A DNA stretch of 64,000 bases from assembly GCA_029204045.2 (NCBI GenBank), contig CM055076.1, positions 17,409,902-17,473,901 on the forward strand, in the 5' to 3' direction. Below the pieces are notes generated by a model. That model saw only the letters and a program-made list of their open reading frames with translations, searched no databases and was not told where the DNA came from. Position 1 is the first letter of the stretch; the number at the start of each line of letters is the position of its first letter. This document shows, one piece after another, positions 33,358 to 45,300 of the stretch. A program made the position numbers and the translations under genes. This DNA is from Tillandsia leiboldiana. Its lineage: Eukaryota > Streptophyta > Magnoliopsida > Poales > Bromeliaceae.

Positions 33358-33369
33358 GCTCTGATACCA
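33358..33369 (-). other. Primer-binding site, tRNA-iMet type, reverse strand
   Basis: GCTCTGATACCA with a 7-nt spacer (CCTAATC) before the LTR terminus at 33377. Confidence 0.93.
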
Positions 33370-33376
33370 CCTAATC

Positions 33377-36300
33377 TGTCACGCCCCGGGGTCGAAACTG
33401 CGACCCGGGCTCGCCAACAGATCCGCCACCTATGCCAAACCCGCATAGGCGAAGCGTCCTACCTGCAAAAAGAACTACAGCTAACAGATATCAGAGCTAA
33501 AAGATAAAACTGCTGTAGAATAAAATCAACCACTGTACAACTGAAGATAAAACAACAAGGTCCATCTCCCAAAAATGCTAATCATACATTAACCTCGAGT
33601 ACAAAACTCATAGCTCAACAGGGAGATATCTTAAATAAAACATCAGTGTACAAGCTCTCAATACATCATATCCTCACTACATCAGTCTCTCAAAAGAGGA
33701 AAAATACCAATCTACCGACTATACTGAAGATCTCCTCCAAAGGGGGTACCGCTACACTCCAAAGATGGGTCTGGATCTAGCTCGCTACTCCCTCACCACG
33801 CACAGCAACCACAGAACGGCAACACCCGCCAAGACTCTGCAAAACAAAGAGGAGAAAGGACAAAAGGGGGGAAAAACCCCCAACGGGCGTGAGAACTACG
33901 CAATAAGGGAGTTCTCAGTGGGTATCGCCACCAGGCCCGACGATCTGCCCACCAAGACTACCAGAGGCAAAAGATAACCGATGCAGTAAAACTGAAAGAA
34001 GAAGCTGGAGACACTCTACAGCTACCATGCCTCTATCCAAATGCTCAAATGGGGAAACTCTGATGAAGATATGCAACTCTCGCACACGAGGTGCTCAATC
34101 GACCCAATCGAGCTGACTGCCACATCGGGTCCAATCAAACCTGCGCCCACCTACAACCACCTCCCGCTGACGGGCAGGAATTACGTAGGGCGTCCAAACG
34201 GGCTAACTCGCTATCGAGTAGTGGCTCATGCAGGCTATAGTCAAATCCATGCCCTCTCTCTCTCAGAACGGAAAGACTCAAGATGCTCAACCTCTCACAC
34301 AATGGTCAAAGAACTCCCAACGACCACGGGACCACCGTCAAACCCCGAACGGTTCCCAACAATACTAGCACTGGTCTAACACAGCTACTAGACTCCACTC
34401 GGTCCCCCAGGCACGAGTGTAACACACAGTATCTGCCTGAATAAACCCAATCGATAGACCAGTAATCACTGGTACTGCCTGCTCTGCCGCGACGGGTATG
34501 CCAGCCTACGCATAACACCGAAGCAAAGGAGTCCCAAGGACTCAAAACCCCAGCATGGTGCACGGCGCTCTGCACCGTGGAAAGCCTACTCCGGAGTGGC
34601 ACTCGAGGGGAGCGACCCACACGAGTAAAGTATCACTGTATCGAGTACCTCTGTAACCACTGTCTCATAACAGCAGGACTGGATCAAGACTATGATCAAC
34701 GTGGGAAACTCCGTCCACTAACAAAACCCCGATCTGACGCATATAGTACTCAAAAAGTGGGAAACACCATCCACTAGAACAATATCATACCCAATCTGAT
34801 GCAATAGTCAACATCCGGTCAACGCCCAAAGTCCGCGGTCACCGCAATAACCCACGACCCCACACTTGGGTAAAATAACCAAGATCCGGTCAACCGCCTA
34901 CAGTCGCGGTTGCCGCAATAACCCACAATCCAACATCCAAGCACACCCTGTCTCTGACCCTAAGGTCCCAGCTACACTATCCCCAACCTCTGCTCGAACC
35001 CGAGCAACATGACTCAAAAGTCTAAATAAAAAGGAGAAAGAAAGCAATCATGGTTTCTCCTAAGTCAAATTCCAATATGTAGTGCAGCAGTAAAAGATGG
35101 CCTAACTATATGTCCATACACATATGTCCATACAAGCATGCATTTGTCCTCAGGAAGAATAAGGGAAATAAACTCATGCCAAAATTATCAATGACCATAC
35201 CTGTCCATAATTCTCCATCCATAATGGCTCCTCAGGGTAGAACCTGCACATAACTACATAATCCTATCCCAATGCATAAACCATCCTCATAAAGGTTATG
35301 TGCTAATATGGCATGATAATTAATCATATAGGGTATCCTGCCTTAGATAAGCTTCCACTAATCATCAACATGACTATTTGATTAATACCCATTGGCATAC
35401 TGTGAATAATTCACTTGCAATTTCCATAAAATCCTCATTGTTAAACTTACCGATCAATCCCAGCTATTGTACCATTCACTGCATGCGATGCTAACATATG
35501 AAAATTTAGAGAACCGTCCACCGGTTCCGGGAATAAGGCACCCACCTGAAAAGCTGACTGTCCAAAGCCCAACAGCTGAAAACACCAGATAACTCTAATC
35601 CCTGCTCAATAAGTTCAGCACACCCGTAACACTCCTGGCACAATACAAAGTCCACTAATTACACTAGGCTCCCAAATATAGCACTTAAAACCACATACAA
35701 CCTCGAATTCTGAACTGTTAAATTATCACCTGCAGATAGTGCCCAGAAAATTCCAATAAAATATCACAGCAATCCTTGCGTCGATAGCTTCGAATCGGTT
35801 ACCCTTGCACGCCCAAATCGGAGTTCGGTAAGTCAAGATAAAAATTCGGCAAGGGGGTCCACTCATACAAAAATCTGTATAAAAACTGTACACTGTTCAC
35901 AGAGAAAACAGTAATTTCACCTCTGATGAAATCTCAGAAAATCCAAGAAAAATACGAGCGCGTTCCTTGCGATCTGTAGATGAAAAAGTTGTATAAGCTC
36001 GTTTCCGTCTGATGCTCGTGCGCGAAGATATGGCCAAAATACCCCGCTGCTGTCAAGAAGTCCACACAGAAAATGGGGTCACTGTTTGCCTCGGATCCGT
36101 GCCAAAACCTCGAAACGAGAAAGCTGCGACCCAAAACGAAAGATGAAGTCCTACCTCTTAGGAGTCTGCCGGCGCAAGAATCACAGCAAAATGATCTCGG
36201 GGTAGCCCAGGGGAGCTAAAACACTGTCGCTGCGCCGAAGAAGAACCCAGGAATGCAACGTCGCGCCGCGCCGTAAAATGGGGAACCTCGGGATTCGTGC

Positions 36301-37369
36301 CCCCAAAAATCCTAAAACTCTGCAGGAAGATCAAGGACTTGAAGATGAAAATCTTCCAAGAAGGGAGCTCGGGGAGATCAAGCTTGGGCTGAGAGGAAAA
36401 ACCCAAAGAAGAGGGCTCGGGCTGCCTATTATAGGCTGAGAAAAACAAATGCAGAAATACCCAACGTGTCCCCACTTCAGGGCGCCGCCAAATTTCGGGC
36501 TGCTACAGTAATGGGCCCGGCCCATTACTGTTCAAGCCCGAAACGTTGTGGGCCGGCCACGAAGCCAAACACTGTGCGCTCCCCGGCCCCGCTGCGCCCG
36601 GCGCACCCGCGCCCGCCAGTGGCGTCGCGCCACGTGGCCCCGGCCGCCCGTGCACCGCGCACGTGGCCCCGTGCACCGCGCACGTCGCGGCTGACCCGGC
36701 CGTACGGCCACCTGCCCCGCCGTACGGCCACCTGCCCCGGTCAACCACTCCACCGATTCCGTGGACCGGGAGCACAACACCGAACCAATCACCTCACGCC
36801 ACGTTCCACCCGGTCTACCGTGCACCCGGGCCCAATTTCAGTGGACCGCGCCCGCTGAACCGGCCAACTGGAGGGCGCCGCGTGGCCCGCCCCCGGTGCA
36901 CGACCTCCGCGGTGGCCGCGCGCCCGCCCGCGCGCTCAGCCGCCTTCCGCCGCCGCCCGCCCGCCAGCCGCGCCGGCGATCGCCGAAACACTGTTCGGCG
37001 ATGAACAGTAAAATTACTGTAGCAAGCTCCGAAAAATACAAGTAAATAGCCCATCTTGACCGTTTTTCGCGCGCTGATTCCAAATCCGGCGTCCATTTTG
37101 CCAAATTCAATCCTCTAATTGGCCGGAGGCTCCCGGAAAGGTATTTTAATCCGAATTCCGCGCCGAGCCTAAATTTGATATCCACTCCACGCGGTAAACT
37201 CTTCTAAACATCCGAAGGGGTCCCCCAAATACCTACGAGATCCAAATTTAAGCCTCGTGTCCATCTCTTGTGTCCAAAATGGCGCCGCGAACATCGCCGA
37301 CATGCCACGTAGGCTTCCAGAAGCTGCTGGTCACACAGTAGAAGCCCTGCAAAGATCCGGGTCACCACA
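33377..37369 (-). mobile_element. Family A LTR, about 4.0 kb, reverse strand, near-copy of 25574-29574
   Basis: It runs from TGTCACGCC to GGGTCACCACA. It is the 5' LTR of R2 by position, but the next thing to its right is not host DNA: a polypurine tract and a second internal region follow. Against 25574-29574 the differences are almost all one-base indels, many in homopolymers. One removes a base from the TATA box (CTATTATA, 36426-36433). The conserved U3 block is at 37028-37113. Confidence 0.92.
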
Positions 37370-39987
37370 TCCTCCCCCACTAAAAGAAAGTTTCGTCCTC
37401 GAAACTAGAGCACCTCCCAGGAGTCTCAGAAACCAGGGGTCCAAATTCAACACAGCGTCTCCAGCTCCCAAGTCACCCATCGCTCCCCGTGATTACTCCT
37501 CAGCAACAACAACAGCAACAACCAGTACGGCATAGCCCGATTGCGCAATTCCCTCACCTCACGAGTCGGAATTCGCAACGGCGTCCCTCGTACTCCAAAC
37601 TCTCACAGACCCCAAAAGGAACGAGTCCAACACGGGCGAGGGGTCCAAAACAAGGACACTCCAGAGCTGAGACGCAGAGAAACCTCAAAAACTCCAACAA
37701 AAGGCGGGGGAAAAGGAACAAACAGCCTGAGTAACACGCTCTAAAAGTCATCCAAGAGCCAGTTCAACCAAAGCAACCCGAATCCCATCTGCACAAACAC
37801 CTGCACAGAAAAGAGGGCCAAAACAAGCAGGGGTTCACACTTCGGTCGCCCTCAACACTTAACCACCTAAGTGGATTGCTCAGCCGCAGCCTCTCTTCAA
37901 AAGGGATCCTCAGGGACTCACTCAAACCCTGCACACAAGGATGGCCCCACACAGTGCCAGCTATGGAACCGTCAAACTCGACTCCCAAATAGCTCTTCTT
38001 GTTCCAGGCATCCGCCACCCCACAGTGGCTCTGTCGGGGTGATACTGGATGCTCAACAATAACCCAATGGTAATTCCGCAGTCGCTACAGGAGGCATCAC
38101 TGAAACTCGCAGATCTCTCTCCCAACACTGGGAATGTTAGCGTTGGCGCTGGTATCAGTCTCATCATCTCGATTGCCAAGCACTCCTGGCACTGCCAGTC
38201 CAAGAAGCTCCTTATCTTGACCATATTATTGATCTCGGCCAATTCCCCATTAGTATCCATATGGCCGGATTTCCACTGCCGCCCCTACGGCTCGAACAAA
38301 GTGACCCATGGAGGTATGCTTCTGAAGCTACAACTTGTATCTCAATAACTTGGCATACAGCTTCATCCACACGGGCATGGTAGCACATCCACAAGTGCTC
38401 CTCGTGCTCCAAGTCACTCTGGGAGTAAATCAAAATATCCTTGGGGAACACCACTCCCCATTTGTCCAAGTAAAACTGGAACACACCATTCCATAAATCT
38501 TGAAGACAACAGGCATTAATTATTCCATTTGGCCTCAATGTGAGTTCAAATGTCCTTACCGGATCCCGCATGCCATCATGGCAGAATACGCAACTATACA
38601 ATTCCACATAGGTACAGGTATCCCAGACGAACAACTGCCGGAGTATAACTCCCTCAAAGGTCCTAACTACCACCCGGACCTGTCAACACTCGAACCATAA
38701 AAGGACCCTCACAGTCGTGTATCAACGACGTGGCATCACCACCGTATACCAACGGCGTGGCATCACCACCGTATACCACGGCGTGGCATCACCACCGTAT
38801 ACCAACGGCGTGGCACTAGGTCAAACAGACCCATCGATCCATCAGATCCTTGTAACTCCGCCATCAGCTCTCTAACTGCTCCACTGGCGATATCCAATGA
38901 GGTGCTGTCAAGGGTGGCGCGGTTCCCCGAACCACGTCAACCGCAAACTCTGTCTCCCTAACCGGCGGCATCATCACAGCTTAGGTGAAATCTCACCCGG
39001 ATCCCGTGGGCAACAGGGATATCCTTGAGCCCCAGTGCCGCCGTAAGCACCTCTCACACTGTTGCTAAACCTGTGTGCTCTAACAATCTCCCCATAACAA
39101 GCCTCCTTTGTCTGCCTCGCAAAAGTCACAATCAGCACCCTCTCTGCACTTAACCACTCCAGTGGTGCCGTGCCAACCAATCCCAAGCACTGGGTCAAAA
39201 CATCGAACTGCCACCCATATCAAGAGGTTTGCCGGTATAACTCATGGTCTCAACGACACTGAACATAATCCACAAGCCTCCTTCACATGCACACACCGAT
39301 GGTATCCTGTACCTCTAGTGCACGTGGTAATAACTCTGCCTCTAGTCCATGCCGGAAAGCAAAGCTGCACTAACTCGGTGCTGTGATGAAATCACACCTG
39401 CAACAACCGATCCACTGCCGTGGGCCCTCCAACCAGGCGGCACAGCTCATCCACACGATGCAAGCGGTGTCGCTTAGTCCTTCAGAAAATATCCCTCAAT
39501 CACAAGGGAGCACGACCTCTGTCTCTGTTACGCTGAGGCAACAGATACGATCTCCGCAGACAACAAAACCACGCTACCGATGCGCTACTCTGATAGAGAC
39601 ACTGATACCGCCATCGGGGTCCGCCGTTCCCCAAATCTAGAAATCCATCATTACAACCGTCATAAGACAAAACACCATTAATCAGGCAATTCCCTAACAC
39701 TTATCCTTTCTAAGCTCACCCTCAATCCATATGATACAACAAAATATGCACGTTATAAATCACAAAGGGTAGAATTCCCTTGGGTAAGCTTTAATAATCA
39801 TTCACAAGGATATCCATCATCCAGAAGGGAAAACAAAAATGTTTCTGCGAGCCGATCTGTCCTCCATCATCTGGATCATACGCCTCTATCCGGAACTTTG
39901 CAATCAGCAGAAGATCCCCATCCAAAAGAACGGCAGCGCCAGGCTCCAAACCAATGCCCACGAAAACGCGGCATCCAAGATCCAAAA
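37370..39987 (-). pseudogene. Second copy of the R2 internal region, cut by the assembly gap
   Basis: It repeats 29575-32219 in order: polypurine tract (37370-37381), chromodomain-like tail (about 37500-37450), RNase H/RT remnant (37961-38480), 27-bp repeats (about 38726-38810), RT connector (about 38940), to the 274-bp unit. Over 6.6 kb of LTR plus internal region it is about 37 bp shorter than the first copy, and missing single bases become dense in the last 700 bp. It ends at the Ns. Confidence 0.88.
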
Positions 39988-40087
39988 NNNNNNNNNNNNN
40001 NNNNNNNNNNNNNNNNNNNNNNNNNNNNNNNNNNNNNNNNNNNNNNNNNNNNNNNNNNNNNNNNNNNNNNNNNNNNNNNNNNNNNNN
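39988..40087. other. Assembly gap, 100 N
   Basis: Exactly 100 N, the conventional size for a gap of unknown length. Left of it is the decaying repeat copy; right of it is unrelated copia-element sequence, so the flanks cannot be assumed adjacent in the genome. Confidence 0.98.
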
Positions 40088-41560
40088 TCCTGCACAAATC
40101 TGCCACAAAAATTGTTAAATCAAATATGAGTCATCCGAGTCGAGTCCTCAGAGCACTATATCCCATCTTAGTGAACATGTTCTTGATCATTTCCTCATTG
40201 AATTTACTTTCTTGGTCTATATGTAATTTGGGATGTTATTGATCTAGAGTCTTATAGACATCGCCTTGTGTTCTGAGCTGTTGAGACGGTGAGGCCGAGG
40301 TGCGACACAAGGTTTCTTCCAGTGGAATGTGTCGGAGTAACATGTGGTAATTTGTGAAGTGACTTCACAATCGTTGACTCATCTATCATCACCCCCAACA
40401 GTGTTGATAAGAGTCGAGCTTATATCAATGTCAAACTTTTGTAAGATCCTCATGATGATTGACGAAACGGAAGTCGTCTCAGAAGGATGAGGATGCACAA
40501 ATATATTCTTTTGACATTCTATTCCAAATTATGTAGGGGAATATTCATGTTCAATCCTACAGCCTCAGAGGGATGACCTAAGAGATATGGAACAGCAGTC
40601 TCTCCCATCTCACGACCTTAGTCTGCATGTTAGGTAGAATGTTGTAACACGTGATGAAATTTAGAAATCGGTACTTCCAGTCGAAGATGTTTGGATTTTA
40701 CACTTTTACCATTAGCTGATTTCGTTCCTTCCAAACAAATTTTATCTATCACTGTTTGCCACAAGGCATTCGTCACAACTTCTTCCTTTCAAAAAGTTGA
40801 CCCCGATGTGTTAGATTCCATTCCAAAGACTTCGCCAATTAGTGCGGAGTGATTTGAAGTTTCATCCCTTGGATATTGTATAGAAATGCATGGATCCATG
40901 TTTCCTTCTTCTGAAGATGTGTGCATTCGTGTAAAAGGTCCTTACACGATACAAAAATACCCAAGTATTTCGGGGAATCGGCAGACTTGGATGAGATTAG
41001 CTTGCTCAATCAAGGTTCCAAACTCAGGTGAGTGATTTCGGAGAGCTTCAATGTTGACATGACGTTCAACGATGCATTCACGACGTTCAAACGCTCGAAC
41101 GCGATCCATGCTGACGAACACTCCTTCCACGCGAGGCGGGGAGTCAGGAACTATCGGTGTGTTAAAATCAGCGTCTCGTCGTAGTCCAAACGTCTAGTTA
41201 CTCGTTTCCTTTTCACAGAGATGGTTGGTTTAGTCATAGGCGCTTTTCCTTTGTCCATGGTGCTTTTCCTTTGTCCATGGGTGCTTTTCCTTTCGAACCA
41301 TCAGACGCCTTTTGTTCAGTCAATGAGTCATCATCATCTGTCAATGCAGTCCCAGTCAATCTCATGACAATCTACCTCTGTGTCACTGACCTCGACAAAT
41401 TCACCTTTGTTGTTGTGTTTCTTAGCTCTCTTAATTTGTTTGTGGCCCGAGTGTGCACTATTGTGACCAACAAAAGAATGATCCATGAGAATTCCATTGA
41501 TCCAAATGCTTAAGAAGATTGAATCCTGTGAAGACCAACTCAAGAACACATGAAAAATTG
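40088..41560 (-). pseudogene. Frameshifted extra ORF downstream of copia pol (possible env-like/aORF protein)
   Basis: On the minus strand, patches of coding-like sequence run leftward in switching frames. In order they include M-D-H-S-F-V-G-H-N-S, an acidic V-S-D-T-E-V-D segment, a repeated K-G-K-A-P-M motif (about 41290-41225), a basic K-R-K-R-V-T-R-R, then R-R-E-C-I-V-E-R-H-V-N-I-E-A-L-R (about 41080-41030) and, nearer the gap, I-M-R-I-L-Q-K-F-D-I-D. The codons are coherent over hundreds of bases but frames change at short indels, as in the copia pol next door. The type and location recall the additional or env-like ORFs that plant LTR elements, including Sireviruses, carry after pol. I cannot assign a function. 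Stretches with no readable frame remain. Confidence 0.35.
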
Positions 41561-42021
41561 TTAATTTTCAAAGATTTGAAAAATTGTACCCAAACAATCA
41601 TAATCATGTAGAGAGACTAAGAATCAAATTAGTTTTGCAAAAGGACTTTTAAAAATAGATCAATTGCATGATTTCGAAAATCCTTATTATATGCCCTAAA
41701 ACCGAAATTTTAGAAATCGAAGCCTAAAAATCCGTTAATCAGGAGAATACCTAGCATATAATCAAAACTAATCTACCCAGAGTTCTTATTTCAAAAGAAA
41801 TTTGATCAAAAACCATCCACAAACAAAGTTGATCCAAGAAATTCGTGACGTTTGAGGAGGAAAAGAAGAAACGGTGAAAAACCGAGATTTTGATCAATAA
41901 AACTTACTTGGATTGAAGAACTTGAGTTTGAAAGCTTCCAAGGAGGATGAAATCTAGAGAGAAGCGCTCTGGAAACTTTGGAACAAAAGATTGGAGTAAA
42001 GAAATCAAAAACCCTTTCGTT
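41561..42021 (-). other. AT-rich leader-like stretch, no gene seen
   Basis: It lies between the TATA-like site at 42022-42030 and the extra ORF. In the minus direction it has a CT-rich start and reads like a 5' untranslated leader. I found no primer-binding site, which argues against its being the leader of a separate element. Confidence 0.4.
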
Positions 42022-42030
42022 CTTTATAAA
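42022..42030 (-). promoter_or_regulatory. TATA-like box between copia pol and the extra ORF
   Basis: Minus-strand TTTATAAAG lies directly downstream of the GATCCGGATC array at 42040-42187. The same order (array, then TATA) occurs in the copia 5' LTR at 49104-49385 and 49030-49040. Confidence 0.45.
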
Positions 42031-42039
42031 CCTAGCCGC

Positions 42040-42187
42040 GATCCGGATCAGTCATAACTGCTATCCGGATCGGCTACCTGCAGTAAGAAACTGCGTTCGG
42101 GATCGGATCGGCAGATACAATCCGGATCGTCAGCCCGCAGGAGAAAACCTGCGTTCGGGATCCGGATCATCTAGCCCGATCCGGATC
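42040..42187 (-). repeat. GATCCGGATC palindrome array, internal copy
   Basis: Six sites in 148 bp, about three exact GATCCGGATC palindromes plus one-base variants, with GCGTTCGGGATCCGGATCA units like those in the LTR. It resembles the LTR U3 array in motif and place, but the DNA between motifs is not similar. Confidence 0.75.
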
Positions 42188-43038
42188 GGCCCCAACTTTT
42201 TCTTTAGAAAAATTTCAGAGAAATTCAAGAAAAACCAGAAAAAGATTGTAAGCACAAAGGTGTATCAACTTTAAACCAAAAAACATCGTTTCACACAACA
42301 AGAATTAGATTATGCCAAATCTATCAATAATATCCAAAAATGAAACGAAAATTTACAAAAATTAAATCCCTTAAAGTTGAACACATTCAATTACATCTAA
42401 CTTGATCTTATGATAATGCCTTTATCAACATACTTCAATTCGGTAAAGAAAATGAAATACAAAGATCAATAGATGTTTGAAATCCCAAATTTAATAGATA
42501 CTATTTCTAGACAATCTGTTGAAGAGAGTGGCTCTTTGAGCATCTTTCTTTAAAATCCCACCTTATACCAACCTTGAAATTTGACAGAGTCAAGTATTTT
42601 CAACATGCATTTTACTTAATCAAAATTTGAACAACCAGTGCTTGGTATACATGTGGTAGCTGCACACAAATCCTGGACGACCGAGGTGGTAGCTCTTTCC
42701 TCCTGTGTGGTAGTTTTCACACTCCTCATTGGGATGTAACTCTTTCCACATCTTTTGAGCATTTTACATTATCTGTTGACTCCCCCTCAATTGGCTATCA
42801 ATTATTTAAGATATAAAGTATTCAACCAAAAATTGATCTCGATTTCATACTCGACAAAACGTCAAATAAGATAATGACTATACCAAGAGATCATTGAGAG
42901 AGAAATTGACTTTGATCACTTTAGAAGATGATTTAATTAACATAAACGATCATTGCAACAATGAAATATTATGATGGCAAAAAGCATATAAATTTCTAAT
43001 GTGTGAACGATGCAATTAAAGTCAATTAAGATCTATGC
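42188..43038 (-). other. Copia 3' untranslated region with polypurine-like tract
   Basis: AT-rich DNA without a credible reading frame. GAGGGGGAG on the minus strand (42780-42788) looks like a polypurine tract. The bases after it do not match the start of the 5' LTR (TGTTACGG...), so it is not followed directly by a 3' LTR here. Sireviruses often have long 3' regions with purine tracts. Confidence 0.5.
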
Positions 43039-43484
43039 TCAATTACTATCCATGTTACAAACATAGATAATGAACAAAACAAAAACAAATACAAAACCTA
43101 TCCTAAGCAAAGGTTTCAAAAAGAAGTTTATTTCAAGGGAAAGCATACCAATTGCTTTTCGCAAATGAATAAAACGTTTTTGATCCAAAGGTTTTGTTAG
43201 AAGTCAGCTAATTGATCTTCAGTTGAAATATATGAAAGTTGAAGAGTATTTGATTCAACTAGCTCTCTAAGAAAATGATATCTAAGTTCAATATGTTTTG
43301 TTCTAGAGTGCAACACAGGGTTTTTAGAAATGTTAATAGCACTTGTGTTGTCACAAAGAATTGTTACCGAAGATGCTGAAATGCGGAAGTCACTCAATAC
43401 GCTTTTCATCCAAATGAGTTGAGTTGAGCAACTTCCAGCTGAAATGTATTCCGCTTCGGCAGTCGAGAGTGCTATGCAATTCTG
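43039..43484 (-). pseudogene. Copia RNase H, C-terminal part
   Basis: On the minus strand the frame reads A-L-S-T-A-E-A-E-Y, then C-D-N-T-S-A-I-N-I-S-K-N-P-V and H-S-R-T-K-H-I-E, the usual end of copia RNase H. It is separated from the upstream part by a shortened T run at 43485-43489 and broken again by a missing base at 43201-43202. After the second break the frame stays open to TGA at 43039-43041, adding a hydrophobic stretch. RNase H removes the RNA strand during reverse transcription. Confidence 0.88.
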
Positions 43485-43886
43485 TTTTTACTGTGCCATG
43501 CAACAAGGCAGTGGCCAAGATAGAAGCATGCACCACTCGTGCTTTTCCGATCATCCACTGATCCTGCCCAATCGGCATCTGAGTATCCAACAATGTCCAG
43601 ACTTGTTCCCATAGGATACCAAATTCCGAAATTAATTGATCCTTTGATGTACCGGATGATCCGTTTCACCGCTTTCAGGTGAACCTCCTTTGGTGCTGAT
43701 TGATATCTCGCGCAAATCCCAACACTAAAGGATATATCCGGGCGACTAGCCGTGAGGTAAAGTAGACTTCCAATCATACTTCTATACAGTTTCTCGTCTA
43801 CATTCTCACTATGTGATTCACTTCCAAGTCCCTTGTGGCTAGTTCCCATTGGAGTTGGAAAATCTTTACAATTTTCTAGATCAAAC
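43485..43886 (-). pseudogene. Copia RT end and RNase H start
   Basis: The minus-strand frame reads T-P-M-G-T-S-H-K, L-Y-R-S-M-I-G-S-L-L-Y-L-T-A-S-R-P-D-I, Y-S-D-A-D-W-A-G-S and R-K-S-T-S-G. The last two are the RNase H entry. It is bounded by one-base losses in homopolymers at 43887-43890 and 43485-43489. Confidence 0.9.
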
Positions 43887-45300
43887 TTTTGACCAACTCC
43901 AGTGCATACTTGGATTGACTCAAGTGAATACCTTCATCATTCTGTTTAATTTGCAATCCAAGAAAATAAGACAATTCGCCATCATGGACATCTCAAATTC
44001 GCTTTCCATGGTCTCCGCGAATTTAGAAGCATCATTATCTTTTGTTGCACCAAATACAATGTCATCGACATAGATTTGTGCTACAATGAAATTATTTTGA
44101 TAATGCTTCACAAAGAGAGTCCTGTCAGCTCCCCCTCGAGTATAGCCCTTCTCCAAAAGGTGCTTTGTTAACCTTTCGTACCATGCTCGCGGTGCTTGTT
44201 TCAGACCGTAAAGAGCCTTTTTCAAACGAAAAACATGGTTAGGTTGTTTATGATCTACAAAACCTTTCGGTTGAGCTACATAAACTTCCTCATTTAAAAA
44301 CCCATTTAGAAATGCGCTCTTAACGTCCATTTGAAATAATTTGATTTTAAAATGACAAGCAATAGCAAACAATATACGAATAGACTCGAGTCTAGCTACA
44401 GGGGCGAAAGTTTCGTCAAAGTCTATACCTTCTACTTGAGAGTAGCCTTGAGCAACTAGTCGTGCCTTGTTCCTGATGATAGTACCATCTTCATCTTTCT
44501 TGTTCTTGAAGATCCATTTGGTACCTATCACATTATGTTGCTTTGGAGGCTTCGTTAATTCCCAGACTTTGTTTCGCTCAAATTGATGGAGCTCTTCCTG
44601 CATAGCTTTAATCCAGTAGTCATCCTGAAGAGCTTCATCTATTGTCTTTGGTTCGATTAAGGATACGTAGCAAGCAAATCCGCAAACCAACTGCCTTCGA
44701 GTTCTAACTCCTTCTTGTGGATCTCCAATGATGTTCGATTCCGGATGATCCTTGGAGATTCGTAGCGTTTGTTGAAACGGAGTACTCGGAGGTACACGAG
44801 ATGATTCCTGCACATCAGATAAACTAGAAGAACCATTAGATGCATCATTAATATTGGAAGTATTATTATGAGAAGATGCACTAGCAGGAGAATCATCATC
44901 TAGAGAGATATCGAGGGTAGATTTTTCAGATTCAAAGTGAGAAGCTTCATCTACTTTAACATTTATAGATTCTACGATCGTCTTAGATTCAATGTTAAAT
45001 ACTCGATATGCTCTGCTATTCGTAGAATAACCCAAAAAGATCCCTTCATCGCTTCGAGAGTCGAACTTTCCAAGATTTTCACGGTCACGTAAGATGTAAC
45101 ATCGACTCCCGAAGATACGAAAGTACTTGATATCCGGTTTTCTACTAAACCACAGCTCATATGGTGTATTCAAGGTTCCTGGGCGCAAATACACTCTGTT
45201 AATGACATAGACAGCGGTGTTCACAGCTTCAGCCCAAAAATGTAGCGGTAATTTCCGGCTATGAAGCATCACACGCGCCATCTCTTGAACAACCCTGTTT
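43887..45300 (-). pseudogene. Copia integrase end and reverse transcriptase
   Basis: Minus strand. The open stretch from about 45300 to 43980 encodes the integrase C-terminal region with P-Y-E-L-W-F and F-G-S-R-C-Y-I, a Ser-rich linker, and the copia RT: W-I-F-K-N-K, A-R-L-V-A-Q-G-Y, F-Q-M-D-V-K-S-A-F-L-N-G, L-Y-G-L-K-Q-A-P-R-A-W-Y and the catalytic Y-V-D-D near 44070. RT copies element RNA to DNA in the particle. A missing base at 43979-43980 ends the frame. Between that break and the next at 43887 lies a short out-of-frame piece. No internal substitution to a stop codon was seen. Confidence 0.93.

Noticed and set aside
41990..42787. Considered as the 3' LTR of the copia element because of the GATCCGGATC array
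   Set aside because: Apart from the palindromes it does not match 48277-49613, and the bases after the polypurine-like tract do not match the LTR start.
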